NCBI GenBank assembly: GCA_002451715.1
Contig: DKDD01000034.1
Coordinates: 1,424-13,942 of the forward strand
Origin: Ruminococcaceae bacterium UBA6857
Lineage (GTDB): Bacteria > Bacillota > Clostridia > Oscillospirales > Acutalibacteraceae
Length of the DNA: 12,519 nucleotides
Reading direction: 5' to 3'
The translations under genes were made by a program, and so were the position numbers. Of this stretch, positions 5,502 through 12,392 are shown one piece after another. Position 1 is the first letter of the stretch. Each line of letters starts with the position of its first letter. Below the pieces are notes generated by a model, which saw only the letters and a list, made by a program, of their open reading frames with translations, was not told the DNA's origin and searched no databases.

Positions 5502-7538
5502 ATGAATGAAAACGAAAAGAAGAACGAAGAATTTCTTGAAGAAGAAATCGAAGAAAAAGAGCAGGATTCGGACGATATCGAAATCGAACGCGAAGATCTT
5601 CCCGAAGACCTTGAACTTATGGATACCGTTGTTACCGAAGAGTATAACGCAGACGCCATTCAGGTTCTTGAAGGTCTTGAAGCGGTCAGAAAACGTCCCG
5701 GTATGTATATCGGCTCAACCGGACCGAGGGGTCTTCACCACCTTGTTTATGAAATTGTCGACAACTCAATCGACGAAGCACTTGCCGGCTTTTGTACCCA
5801 CATTGAGGTTGAAATTCTTCCCGGCGACGTAATCACCGTTCGCGACAACGGCCGCGGTATTCCCGTCGGCATCAACGAACAGCAAGGTCTCCCCGCCGTT
5901 ACGGTTGTTCTTACCGTGCTTCATGCCGGCGGTAAGTTCGGCGGAAGCGGATACAAGGTTTCCGGCGGTTTGCACGGCGTTGGTTCGTCGGTTGTTAACG
6001 CGCTTTCGGAATGGTTTGAAGTTGAGGTTTCGCAAAACGGCCATGTTTATCGCCAGCGTTTCACAAGAGGTCACATTGCTTCCGACCTTGACATTGTTGG
6101 CGACACGACCGAGACCGGAACTTTCATCAAATTCAAGCCCGACGCGGAAATTTTTAAAGAGACCACCGTTTATGATTACGAAACGCTTCAGCGTCATTTG
6201 CGTGAAAGTGCCTTCCTCAACGCCGGTCTTGCAATCACTTTGACCGACAGCAGAGATACGGAAAACATTGTTCAGGATCATTTCTGCTATGAGGGCGGAA
6301 TCGGCTCATTTGTTGAATACATCAACGAAAGCCGCGGACTTACTCCCGTTCACGAAACACCGATTCATTTTTCCGCAGTTGCCGCAGATAGAAGCGCCGA
6401 AATTGCACTCATGTATAACGACGGCTATAACGAAACAATTCTTTCTTATGCCAACAATGTTCACACCGTTGACGGCGGTACTCACGAAACAGGTTTCAAA
6501 ACCGCACTGACAAAAGTGTTCAATGAGTACGGAAAAAAGTATAACATTCTCAAAGACGCAGACAAAAAGCTTTCCGGCGAGGATTGCCGCGAAGGTCTTG
6601 TTGCCGTAATCAGCGTTAAGCTTACCGATGCCCAGTTTGAGGGACAGACAAAAGGAAAGCTCGGCAACACCGACATCACAAAGCTTGTTGCCTCAACCGT
6701 ATACACAAAGCTTACCGATTACTTTGAAGAAAATCCGCAGGTTGCAAAAATGATTTTCTCAAAGGCACTTGATGCATCGCGCGCAAGAGAGGCCGCAAGA
6801 AAAGCAAGAGAAGCCGCAAGAAGAAAATCTCCGCTTGAAAGCAACTCCTTGCCCGGAAAGCTTTCCGACTGCACCGAAAAAGACCCGTCCGTAACCGAAC
6901 TTTTCATTGTCGAGGGTGACTCGGCAGGCGGTTCGGCAAAAGAGGGACGTGACAGACGTATTCAGGCAATTCTTCCCCTTTGGGGAAAAATGCTCAACGT
7001 TGAAAAGAGCAGACTTGACAAAGTTATCGGCAACGATAAATTAAGTCCGGTTGTTATGGCACTCGGTGCAGGCATTGCAGACGACTTCAACGAAGAAAAG
7101 CTTCGTTATCACAAAATCGTCATCATGGCCGATGCCGACGTTGACGGAGCGCACATCAGAACGCTCCTTCTCACCTTCTTCTTCCGCTATATGCGTCCGC
7201 TTATCGACAACGGCTATGTTTACATTGCGCAGCCGCCGCTTTACAAACTTTCAAAAGGACAAAAGCACGCCTATGCTTATTCCGACGAAGAAAGAGACAA
7301 GCTTATGGCAGAAATGCCAGGCGCGGCAATTCAGCGATACAAAGGTCTTGGTGAAATGGATGCCGAACAGCTTTGGGAAACCACAATGGACCCCGAAAGA
7401 AGAATCATGCTTCGCGTTAACCTTGAAGACGCAATGCAGGCGGACGAAACTTTCTCAATCCTTATGGGCGACAAGGTTGAACCCAGACGTGACTTTATTG
7501 AAAAGAATGCAAAATATGTCCAAAATCTTGATATATAA
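5502..7538 (+). CDS. gyrB: DNA gyrase subunit B
   Basis: 678 residues, about 40 longer than usual for Firmicutes. The ATPase half of the A2B2 gyrase. GHKL ATPase residues are in place: E84 and N88 (E. coli E42 and N46), D115-N-G-R-G, GLHGVG at 156-161, and the QTK loop at 382-384. The TOPRIM domain has EGDSAGG (471-477) and DADVDG (544-549), with the late motif QRYKGLGEMD (621-630). The extra length is an acidic N-terminal tail (about 1-47) before the conserved ADAIQVLEGLEAVRKRPGMYIG. GGAGGT (5485-5490) supports the ATG at 5502, although its 11-nt spacing is long. An internal Met40 (5619) would give a normal-length protein but has no good ribosome site. The gene is followed after 14 bp by gyrA, whose ribosome site overlaps the gyrB stop codon. 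Confidence 0.97.
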   Translation: MNENEKKNEEFLEEEIEEKEQDSDDIEIEREDLPEDLELMDTVVTEEYNADAIQVLEGLEAVRKRPGMYIGSTGPRGLHHLVYEIVDNSIDEALAGFCTHIEVEILPGDVITVRDNGRGIPVGINEQQGLPAVTVVLTVLHAGGKFGGSGYKVSGGLHGVGSSVVNALSEWFEVEVSQNGHVYRQRFTRGHIASDLDIVGDTTETGTFIKFKPDAEIFKETTVYDYETLQRHLRESAFLNAGLAITLTDSRDTENIVQDHFCYEGGIGSFVEYINESRGLTPVHETPIHFSAVAADRSAEIALMYNDGYNETILSYANNVHTVDGGTHETGFKTALTKVFNEYGKKYNILKDADKKLSGEDCREGLVAVISVKLTDAQFEGQTKGKLGNTDITKLVASTVYTKLTDYFEENPQVAKMIFSKALDASRAREAARKAREAARRKSPLESNSLPGKLSDCTEKDPSVTELFIVEGDSAGGSAKEGRDRRIQAILPLWGKMLNVEKSRLDKVIGNDKLSPVVMALGAGIADDFNEEKLRYHKIVIMADADVDGAHIRTLLLTFFFRYMRPLIDNGYVYIAQPPLYKLSKGQKHAYAYSDEERDKLMAEMPGAAIQRYKGLGEMDAEQLWETTMDPERRIMLRVNLEDAMQADETFSILMGDKVEPRRDFIEKNAKYVQNLDI

Positions 7539-7552
7539 AGGGGTGATAACGA

Positions 7553-10078
7553 ATGGATAGAAATAACGACGATCTCAGATTTGAAAACCAAACAATCATT
7601 GACGTTGACCTTAACGGCGAAATGAGAAAATCATTCCTCGATTACTCCATGTCGGTTATCACGTCAAGAGCGCTTCCCGATGTCCGCGACGGAATGAAAC
7701 CCGTTCACAGACGTATTCTTTACACAATGCACGAAAACTCGCTTTATCCGGACAAGCCTTACCGTAAGTGCGCCGACACCGTCGGTTCGGTTCTCGGCCG
7801 CTACCATCCGCACGGCGATGCTTCGGTTTATGACGCAATGGTTCGTCTTGCACAGAAATTCTCAACGAGATATATTCTTGTTGACGGCCACGGAAACTTC
7901 GGTTCCGTTGACGGCGACCCACCGGCGGCTTACCGTTACACCGAATCGAGAATGAGCAAAATTTCAATGGAAATGCTCACCGATATCGACAAGGAAACGG
8001 TTGACTTTATCCCTAACTACGACGACCGACTCAAAGAGCCGACAGTTCTTCCCTCTCGTTTTCCGAATCTTCTGGTCAACGGTTCAACCGGTATCGCGGT
8101 CGGCATGGCAACGAACATTCCGCCGCACAACCTCGGCGAAGTCATTGACGGAATGTGCTGCCTTATCGACGACCCGGACGCTCCGCTTGAAAAAATCATG
8201 GAGCACATCAAAGGACCGGACTTCCCGACCGCAGGTATCGTTATGGGCAAAAGCGGAATCAGAGCCGCATACGGAACCGGCCGCGGAAAAATCACCGTTC
8301 GTGCAAGAACGGAAATTGTTGAAAACAAAAACGGAAGATTTTCAATCGTTGTTTCCGAACTTCCCTATCAGGTCAACAAGCGCCGCCTTATCGAAGCCAT
8401 GGCAGACCTTGTTAAGGACAAGCGAATTGAAGGTATTTCCGACATCAACGACTACTCGAACCGCCAGGGTATGCACCTTGTAATCGACCTCAAGCGCGAA
8501 GCCAATCCGCAGGTTGTTCTCAACACGCTGTTTTCAATGACTCAGCTTCAAATTACCTACGGTATCATCATGCTTGCCCTTGTTGACGGCGTTCCGAGAA
8601 TCCTTACTCTCCGCCAGATTCTTGAACATTATATCAAGTTCCAGGAAGAGGTTATCGAAAGACGTACACGCTATGATCTTCGCAAAGCAAAAGAGCGCGA
8701 ACACATTCTTGAGGGCTTGAAGACTGCTCTTGATTTTATTGACGAAATCATTGCAATTCTCAGAAAAGCAAAGGATCAAAACGAAGGTAAAGCCGCACTC
8801 ATGGAACGCTTTAACCTTGACGATATTCAGGCTGACGCAATTGTAAAAATGCGTCTCGGTCAGTTAACAGGTCTTGAAAGAATCAAAATCGAAAACGAAT
8901 TGAAAGAACTCTGCGCAAAAATTGCGGAATACGAAGGTATTCTTGCCGACGAGAAAAAAGTTCTTGCAATCGTAAAAGACGAAGCACTCGACATCAAGCG
9001 CCGCTTTGCCGACGACAGACTGACCGAAATTGCGGCGGTTTCCGGCGAAGTTGACATTGAAGATCTTATCCCCGAAGAGCAGTGCGTGTTCACACTCACA
9101 ACTTTCGGTTATATCAAGCGTATTCCCGCCTCGGTTTATACCGTTCAGAAAAAGGGCGGAAAGGGCGTTAAGGGTATGAGCAGAAGAGAAGAGGACGTTG
9201 CCGAAACAATGTTCACCTGCTCAAGCCACGATTACATCATGTTCTTCACAACAAAGGGCAGAGCCTACAGACTCAAAGGTTATGAAATTCCCGAAGGCAG
9301 CCGCCAGAGCAAGGGCATGAACGTTGTCAATCTTCTTCCCGTTGAAGCGGACGAAAAAATCAGCGCAATGATAAGAGTACCCGACTTCGGCGAGGACGAA
9401 CATTACCTTTGCATGGTAACAAGAAACGGAATCATCAAGCGTACAGAGCTCGACGCATACAAAAACATCAGAAAGAGCGGAATCATCGCAATCAATCTTG
9501 ACGAGGGCGACGAGCTTGCATGGGTATGGCTCACGGGCGGAAACGACGATATCCTCGTTGCAACAAAGAACGGCTTTGCAATCCGCTTTAACGAAAACGA
9601 CGCGCGTGCAATCGGAAGAACCGCAAGGGGTGTTCGCGCAATCGACCTTCGCGACGGCGACGAAGTTGTCGGAATGTGCGCAATCAACAAAGATGACGAA
9701 GAAAACGGCGCAACCATTCTTACCGTCAGCGAAAACGGAATCGGAAGAAGAAGCGCAATTTCGGAATATCACCTTCAGTCGCGTTCCGGCAAGGGTTCAA
9801 TCAACTATAAGACAGAAAAATACGGTCTTGTTGCCGCAGTTTGCCTTGTTCGTCCGGGTGACGACGTAATTTTGATTTCGTCCGACGGCATTGTAATCAG
9901 AATCGATTCCGAAAGCGTCAACTCCGCTTCAAGAACATCAAGGGGTGTTAATGTTATGAAAACCTCCGACGGCGAAAAGGTTGTTTCCGTAACCGCGGTT
10001 AAACGCGAAGAGGAAACTGACGAAGCCGAAACGGAAGGCGAAACGGAAGCCCAAGAAACAGAAACCGCAGAGGAATAA
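7553..10078 (+). CDS. gyrA: DNA gyrase subunit A
   Basis: 841 residues, normal length. It cuts and rejoins DNA during negative supercoiling. The catalytic tyrosine is Y129 in AAYRYTE (E. coli Y122). The winged-helix and tower region runs to about 510. The C-terminal beta-pinwheel carries the GyrA box as QKKGGKG (532-538), needed for wrapping DNA and typical of a true gyrase rather than ParC. The last 23 residues (819-841) are mostly Glu, Thr and Ala. The quinolone-determining region reads HPHGDASVYD, with Ala90 where E. coli has Ser83, and Asp94 retained at the E. coli Asp87 position. The start is supported by AAAGGGGTGAT ending 5 nt upstream. It is co-transcribed with gyrB and followed by mini-hairpin array 3. 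Confidence 0.98.
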   Translation: MDRNNDDLRFENQTIIDVDLNGEMRKSFLDYSMSVITSRALPDVRDGMKPVHRRILYTMHENSLYPDKPYRKCADTVGSVLGRYHPHGDASVYDAMVRLAQKFSTRYILVDGHGNFGSVDGDPPAAYRYTESRMSKISMEMLTDIDKETVDFIPNYDDRLKEPTVLPSRFPNLLVNGSTGIAVGMATNIPPHNLGEVIDGMCCLIDDPDAPLEKIMEHIKGPDFPTAGIVMGKSGIRAAYGTGRGKITVRARTEIVENKNGRFSIVVSELPYQVNKRRLIEAMADLVKDKRIEGISDINDYSNRQGMHLVIDLKREANPQVVLNTLFSMTQLQITYGIIMLALVDGVPRILTLRQILEHYIKFQEEVIERRTRYDLRKAKEREHILEGLKTALDFIDEIIAILRKAKDQNEGKAALMERFNLDDIQADAIVKMRLGQLTGLERIKIENELKELCAKIAEYEGILADEKKVLAIVKDEALDIKRRFADDRLTEIAAVSGEVDIEDLIPEEQCVFTLTTFGYIKRIPASVYTVQKKGGKGVKGMSRREEDVAETMFTCSSHDYIMFFTTKGRAYRLKGYEIPEGSRQSKGMNVVNLLPVEADEKISAMIRVPDFGEDEHYLCMVTRNGIIKRTELDAYKNIRKSGIIAINLDEGDELAWVWLTGGNDDILVATKNGFAIRFNENDARAIGRTARGVRAIDLRDGDEVVGMCAINKDDEENGATILTVSENGIGRRSAISEYHLQSRSGKGSINYKTEKYGLVAAVCLVRPGDDVILISSDGIVIRIDSESVNSASRTSRGVNVMKTSDGEKVVSVTAVKREEETDEAETEGETEAQETETAEE

Positions 10079-10080
10079 AA

Positions 10081-10175
10081 TGAAGTATTGCCTTGCGGCA
10101 ATATGAAGTGTTCCGCCTTTCGGCGAAACATGAAGCGCACCTTGCGGTGCATGAAGCGTTGAACCGGCGTTCAAC
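10081..10175 (+). repeat. mini-hairpin array 3 (after gyrA)
   Basis: Starts 2 nt after the gyrA stop. Units: TTGCC-TTGC-GGCAA (10088-10101), GTTCCGCC-TTTC-GGCGAAAC (10110-10129), GCACC-TTGC-GGTGC (10137-10150), GTTGAAC-CGGC-GTTCAAC (10158-10175). The spacer is ATGAAGT or ATGAAGC instead of GTGAAAT. A looser hairpin with arms GCGTTT and AAACGC follows at about 10185-10201. Three of the stems recur in arrays 2 and 4 in a different order. Confidence 0.85.
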
Positions 10176-10223
10176 ATTGCGGTGGCGTTTCTGCGAAACG
10201 CAATTATAAAAGAAGAATTATTC

Positions 10224-10248
10224 GTAGGGGTCGGACCCGAGCCGACCC
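10224..10248 (+). repeat. REP-like GTAG palindrome, copy 2
   Basis: GTAG foot and arms GGGTCGG (10228-10234) and CCGACCC (10242-10248). All 25 bp are identical to copy 7 at 12198-12222. It is followed by a link (ACCTTTTCCACTGCG, then AT-rich, then GCGGTTAAACCG) leading to copy 3. Confidence 0.8.
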
Positions 10249-10303
10249 ATGAACCTAACCTTTTCCACTGCGTAAATTTTTTGATAAATCGTGCGGTTAA
10301 ACC

Positions 10304-10327
10304 GTAGGGGCGTCTCGCGAGGCGCCC
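10304..10327 (+). repeat. REP-like GTAG palindrome, copy 3
   Basis: GTAG foot, then GGGCG and CTCG pairing with CGAG and CGCCC around one mismatch. It begins exactly 80 bp after copy 2. The palindrome is the same as copy 5 (12037-12060). Confidence 0.8.
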
Positions 10328-10430
10328 GTTTAACCCAACCGTTTGCACCATATGAATCAATTGCGAATTTGTTCGGTTTAACCGCAGAAATGATATATAA
10401 TTTTACGCGGTGAAAAAGGCAAAATTCCAC

Positions 10431-10454
10431 GGGAGCCTCAAGCGACTCCCCTAC
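10431..10454 (-). repeat. REP-like GTAG palindrome, copy 4 (inverted)
   Basis: Read on the minus strand it starts GTAG, with arms GGGAG and CTCCC. Its downstream link (minus strand, about 10430-10376) carries the same CTTTTTCACCGCG, AT-rich, GCGGTTAAACCG pattern found after copies 2 and 6. With copy 3 it forms a head-to-head pair. Confidence 0.7.
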
Positions 10455-10726
10455 GAATTAAACCCCACATTTTTACAATGATTTACGATGCGGCACACCG
10501 TGCCTCAGGGAGTCAGGTTTAAAGCAAAGCTTATGTGGAAAATCTCTCTCGGTCGTCAAAGCCGATATATATTTTTACAACCTTTAATGTATTAAACTAA
10601 TTTTAAATCACGCAAATATAATCAACCGTGGATATTCGGCTTCAATCAAAATAAACACGTTTGTTTTGATTGAAGCCGGTATAAAAAAACAACGTTCAAA
10701 ATCAAAGATTTATAAAGGGTGATTTT
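10455..10726. other. LCP gene upstream region
   Basis: 272 bp of A/T-rich DNA without an open frame of note. It holds a small GGCAC-ACC-GTGCC hairpin at 10492-10504, a single TTTTCCACA-like DnaA-box match on the minus strand (10534-10542), the long inverted repeat at 10637-10678 and the ribosome site AAAGGGTGA (10714-10722). I found no promoter I would trust; TTTACA at 10574-10579 is the nearest to a -35 but lacks a good -10. Confidence 0.5.
10637..10678. repeat. long near-perfect inverted repeat upstream of the LCP gene
   Basis: Perfect 15-bp arms (10637-10651 and 10664-10678). The inner bases extend pairing through one T/G wobble and AAAC/GTTT, giving an almost uninterrupted 20-bp stem. 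No T-tract follows on either strand. It ends 48 bp before the GTG start of the downstream gene. It could be an operator or a leader hairpin. Confidence 0.8.
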
Positions 10727-11902
10727 GTGAAAAAAGAAAAGAAAGAAAAAAAGCCCCGAACGGATAAAAAGACGAATCCGATTGCCGCTTTTTTCTGGAC
10801 AAACAAGCGAAGAAGAGCAAAAAATATCTACTTTATTTTAACGGCATTAGTATTGGTAATTGCCCTCGGTCTCGGCTATGTCAACAGTCTTCTCAACGGA
10901 ATCACCTATGACAACGACAAAAGCTCAACTGTCAGTGTTCCGAAAGACGACATTGTTCAAGACGAAGAATACCGAATCATGACGGCAATTAACAATGCCG
11001 GTTCGCTCAATGAGTATCTTTATGAATGGGCAAACAACAACGGCGAACTGCGCTCAAGCAAAAACGTAATCAACGTTCTGCTTGTCGGTCTTGATTCCGA
11101 TACCGCACTTGAAAACGGCGGTCGTTCGGATTCGCTCATTCTTGTTTCTCTCAACAAAAAGACCAAAAAAATCAACATGACCTCTTTCTTCCGCGACACA
11201 TGGACATATATGGACATTAACGGTAACGGAAGATACGGAAAGCTCAATTCGTCTTATATGTACGGTTCCGACGAAGCACTTCTTGACACGATTGAAAAGG
11301 ATTTCAAAATCGACATCGACTATTACGTTGCAGTTGACTTTTCTTCGTTTACAGACATTATCAACGCTCTCGGCGGTCTAACAATCGAGGTTCAGCAGTA
11401 TGAGGCGGAGTACATCAACCGAACAACAATTCACACGATTGATTACGGTCCGGCGGTCAAGCTGAACGGAGCGCAAGCGCTTGTTTTTGCGCGTATTCGT
11501 CATTCCGACGCGGACTCCGACGTCAGCAGAACAAGACGTCAGCGCCAGGTAATTATGGCACTCATCAATTCTGCAAAAGGTGCAAGTCTTTCTCAGCTCA
11601 GTAATGCACTTGACACCCTTTTCAAGTATGTTAAAACCGATCTTACAAAAATGCAAATTTTGTCCTATGCCGCCCAGGCTCTTGCCAACGGCTGGATGAA
11701 TTATGAAATTGTTCAAACACCGATAAGCGACACCGACGTTTTCCGCACGGGTTATGTTGGTGATGAATCCGTTGTTTTGATGGACTTTCCTCTTGCTGCG
11801 CAACGCGTTCAGGAAGCAATCTATGGCGAGGGCGAAAGCAACATTGTTCTTGAAGACGGCAGAGTTACGGCATTCTCGCTCGTTTCCGGCTTCGGAGGAT
11901 AA
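10727..11902 (+). CDS. LytR-CpsA-Psr (LCP) family cell-wall glycopolymer ligase
   Basis: 391 residues. LCP proteins move anionic polymers from lipid carriers to peptidoglycan at the outer face of the membrane. The N-terminus is a Lys/Arg-rich cytoplasmic tail (1-33) followed by one membrane segment (about 34-52), a type II topology. The LCP domain spans about 113-290: NVLLVGLDSD, GGRSDSLILVSL (131-142), SFFRDTW (163-169), YYVAVDFSSF (199-208), and ALVFARIRHSDADSDVSRTRR (261-281). The Arg and Asp residues used for the polyprenyl phosphate and metal are present. A C-terminal region of about 100 residues is unassigned. The GTG start has AAAGGGTGA 4 nt upstream. It lies 648 bp after gyrA with its own leader, so it is probably a separate transcript. 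Which polymer it handles cannot be told from here. Confidence 0.93.
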   Translation: MKKEKKEKKPRTDKKTNPIAAFFWTNKRRRAKNIYFILTALVLVIALGLGYVNSLLNGITYDNDKSSTVSVPKDDIVQDEEYRIMTAINNAGSLNEYLYEWANNNGELRSSKNVINVLLVGLDSDTALENGGRSDSLILVSLNKKTKKINMTSFFRDTWTYMDINGNGRYGKLNSSYMYGSDEALLDTIEKDFKIDIDYYVAVDFSSFTDIINALGGLTIEVQQYEAEYINRTTIHTIDYGPAVKLNGAQALVFARIRHSDADSDVSRTRRQRQVIMALINSAKGASLSQLSNALDTLFKYVKTDLTKMQILSYAAQALANGWMNYEIVQTPISDTDVFRTGYVGDESVVLMDFPLAAQRVQEAIYGEGESNIVLEDGRVTAFSLVSGFGG

Positions 11903-11920
11903 GGCGAAGGCGTTTACATT

Positions 11921-12017
11921 GCGTGAAATGTTGCCAAGGCAACGTGAAATGCACCTTACGGTGCGTAAAATATTTCGCCTGCGGCAAAACGTGAAATGTT
12001 CCGCCTTTCGGCGAAAC
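11921..12017 (+). repeat. mini-hairpin array 4 (after LCP gene)
   Basis: Units: TTGCC-AA-GGCAA (11931-11942), GCACC-TTAC-GGTGC (11951-11964), TTTCGCC-TGC-GGCAAAA (11973-11989, one C/A mismatch), GTTCCGCC-TTTC-GGCGAAAC (11998-12017). The spacer is GTGAAAT, with one GTAAAAT. The last unit is identical over 20 bp to those in arrays 2 and 3. Twenty bases of A/T-rich DNA join it to REP-like copy 5. Confidence 0.85.
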
Positions 12018-12036
12018 GCAATTGAAAGATTAATTC

Positions 12037-12060
12037 ATAGGGGCGTCTCGCGAGGCGCCC
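12037..12060 (+). repeat. REP-like palindrome, copy 5 (ATAG foot)
   Basis: Same palindrome as copy 3, but the foot is ATAG instead of GTAG. It is the only one of eight copies with a changed foot. Confidence 0.75.
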
Positions 12061-12117
12061 GTGAACATTTCTGTTTGCGCTGCATAATTTTTTTGCCGAA
12101 ACGTTTCTAACCGGACG

Positions 12118-12141
12118 GTAGGGGCGGATTGTGTTCCGCCC
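12118..12141 (+). repeat. REP-like GTAG palindrome, copy 6
   Basis: GTAG foot and arms GGGCGGA (12122-12128) and TCCGCCC (12135-12141 with one offset base in the loop). It starts 81 bp after copy 5. It is the same stem type as inverted copy 8. Confidence 0.78.
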
Positions 12142-12197
12142 AAAAAATCTAACCTTTTTCACCGCGCAAATTTATATAAAAATACGCGGTTTATTTC

Positions 12198-12222
12198 GTA
12201 GGGGTCGGACCCGAGCCGACCC
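12198..12222 (+). repeat. REP-like GTAG palindrome, copy 7
   Basis: Identical over 25 bp to copy 2. It starts exactly 80 bp after copy 6. The link before it carries CTTTTTCACCGCG and CGCGGT arms around an AT-rich loop (about 12153-12190), as in the other links. Confidence 0.8.
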
Positions 12223-12280
12223 ATGAGACCTTGCACATTGCGCAACATAAAAGACAAACCGCAAACGGTTAGGTTTCATT

Positions 12281-12304
12281 GGGCGGAACAAAATCCGCCC
12301 CTAC
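12281..12304 (-). repeat. REP-like GTAG palindrome, copy 8 (inverted)
   Basis: Read on the minus strand it starts GTAG, followed by GGGCGGA and TCCGCCC-type arms as in copy 6. It faces copy 7 head-to-head. A small palindrome AACCG-CAAA-CGGTT (12257-12270) lies between them. DNA from 12305 to 12340 is A/T-rich with nothing recognisable. Confidence 0.75.
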
Positions 12305-12343
12305 GGATTTATTCTTAAAATAAAATTTTCGGAATAAATTTTG

Positions 12344-12388
12344 GCTCACTCCTGTGAGGGAGCTGTCGACTCCGGCGACTGAGGGAGA
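12344..12388. repeat. double hairpin with GAGGGAG motifs, possible terminator of the right-edge gene
   Basis: GCTCACTC-CTGT-GAGGGAGC (12344-12363) is followed by GTCG (12365-12368) pairing with CGAC (12376-12379) and a second GAGGGAG (12381-12387). It lies right after the stop of the leftward frame at 12393. A partial echo (TCAGGGAGTCAGG) is at 10505-10517. Similar GAGGGAG double hairpins are, from memory, common dispersed repeats in gut clostridia; I cannot verify that here. Confidence 0.55.
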
Positions 12389-12392
12389 GCAA

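Noticed and set aside
5619..5621. Internal Met40 as the true gyrB start
   Set aside because: It gives a typical length but lacks a ribosome site, whereas GGAGGT precedes the ATG at 5502.
5766..6281. Minus-strand open frame (171 codons) opposite gyrB
   Set aside because: It lies wholly within conserved GyrB ATPase sequence and resembles no family; a shadow frame.
9221..9772. Long minus-strand open frame (183 codons) opposite gyrA
   Set aside because: It is antisense to conserved GyrA beta-pinwheel sequence, with Cys/Val/Ala-rich composition and no ribosome site; a shadow frame.
10534..10542. TTTTCCACA DnaA-box-like match on the minus strand
   Set aside because: It is a single site far from the origin and without neighbours, so chance is likely.
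10455..10726. tRNA or riboswitch in the long gap before the LCP gene
   Set aside because: I found no cloverleaf or known aptamer pattern; only the long inverted repeat stands out.
12037..12304. Insertion sequence or other autonomous mobile element
   Set aside because: There is no transposase frame; the copies are short palindromes better described as REP-like repeats.
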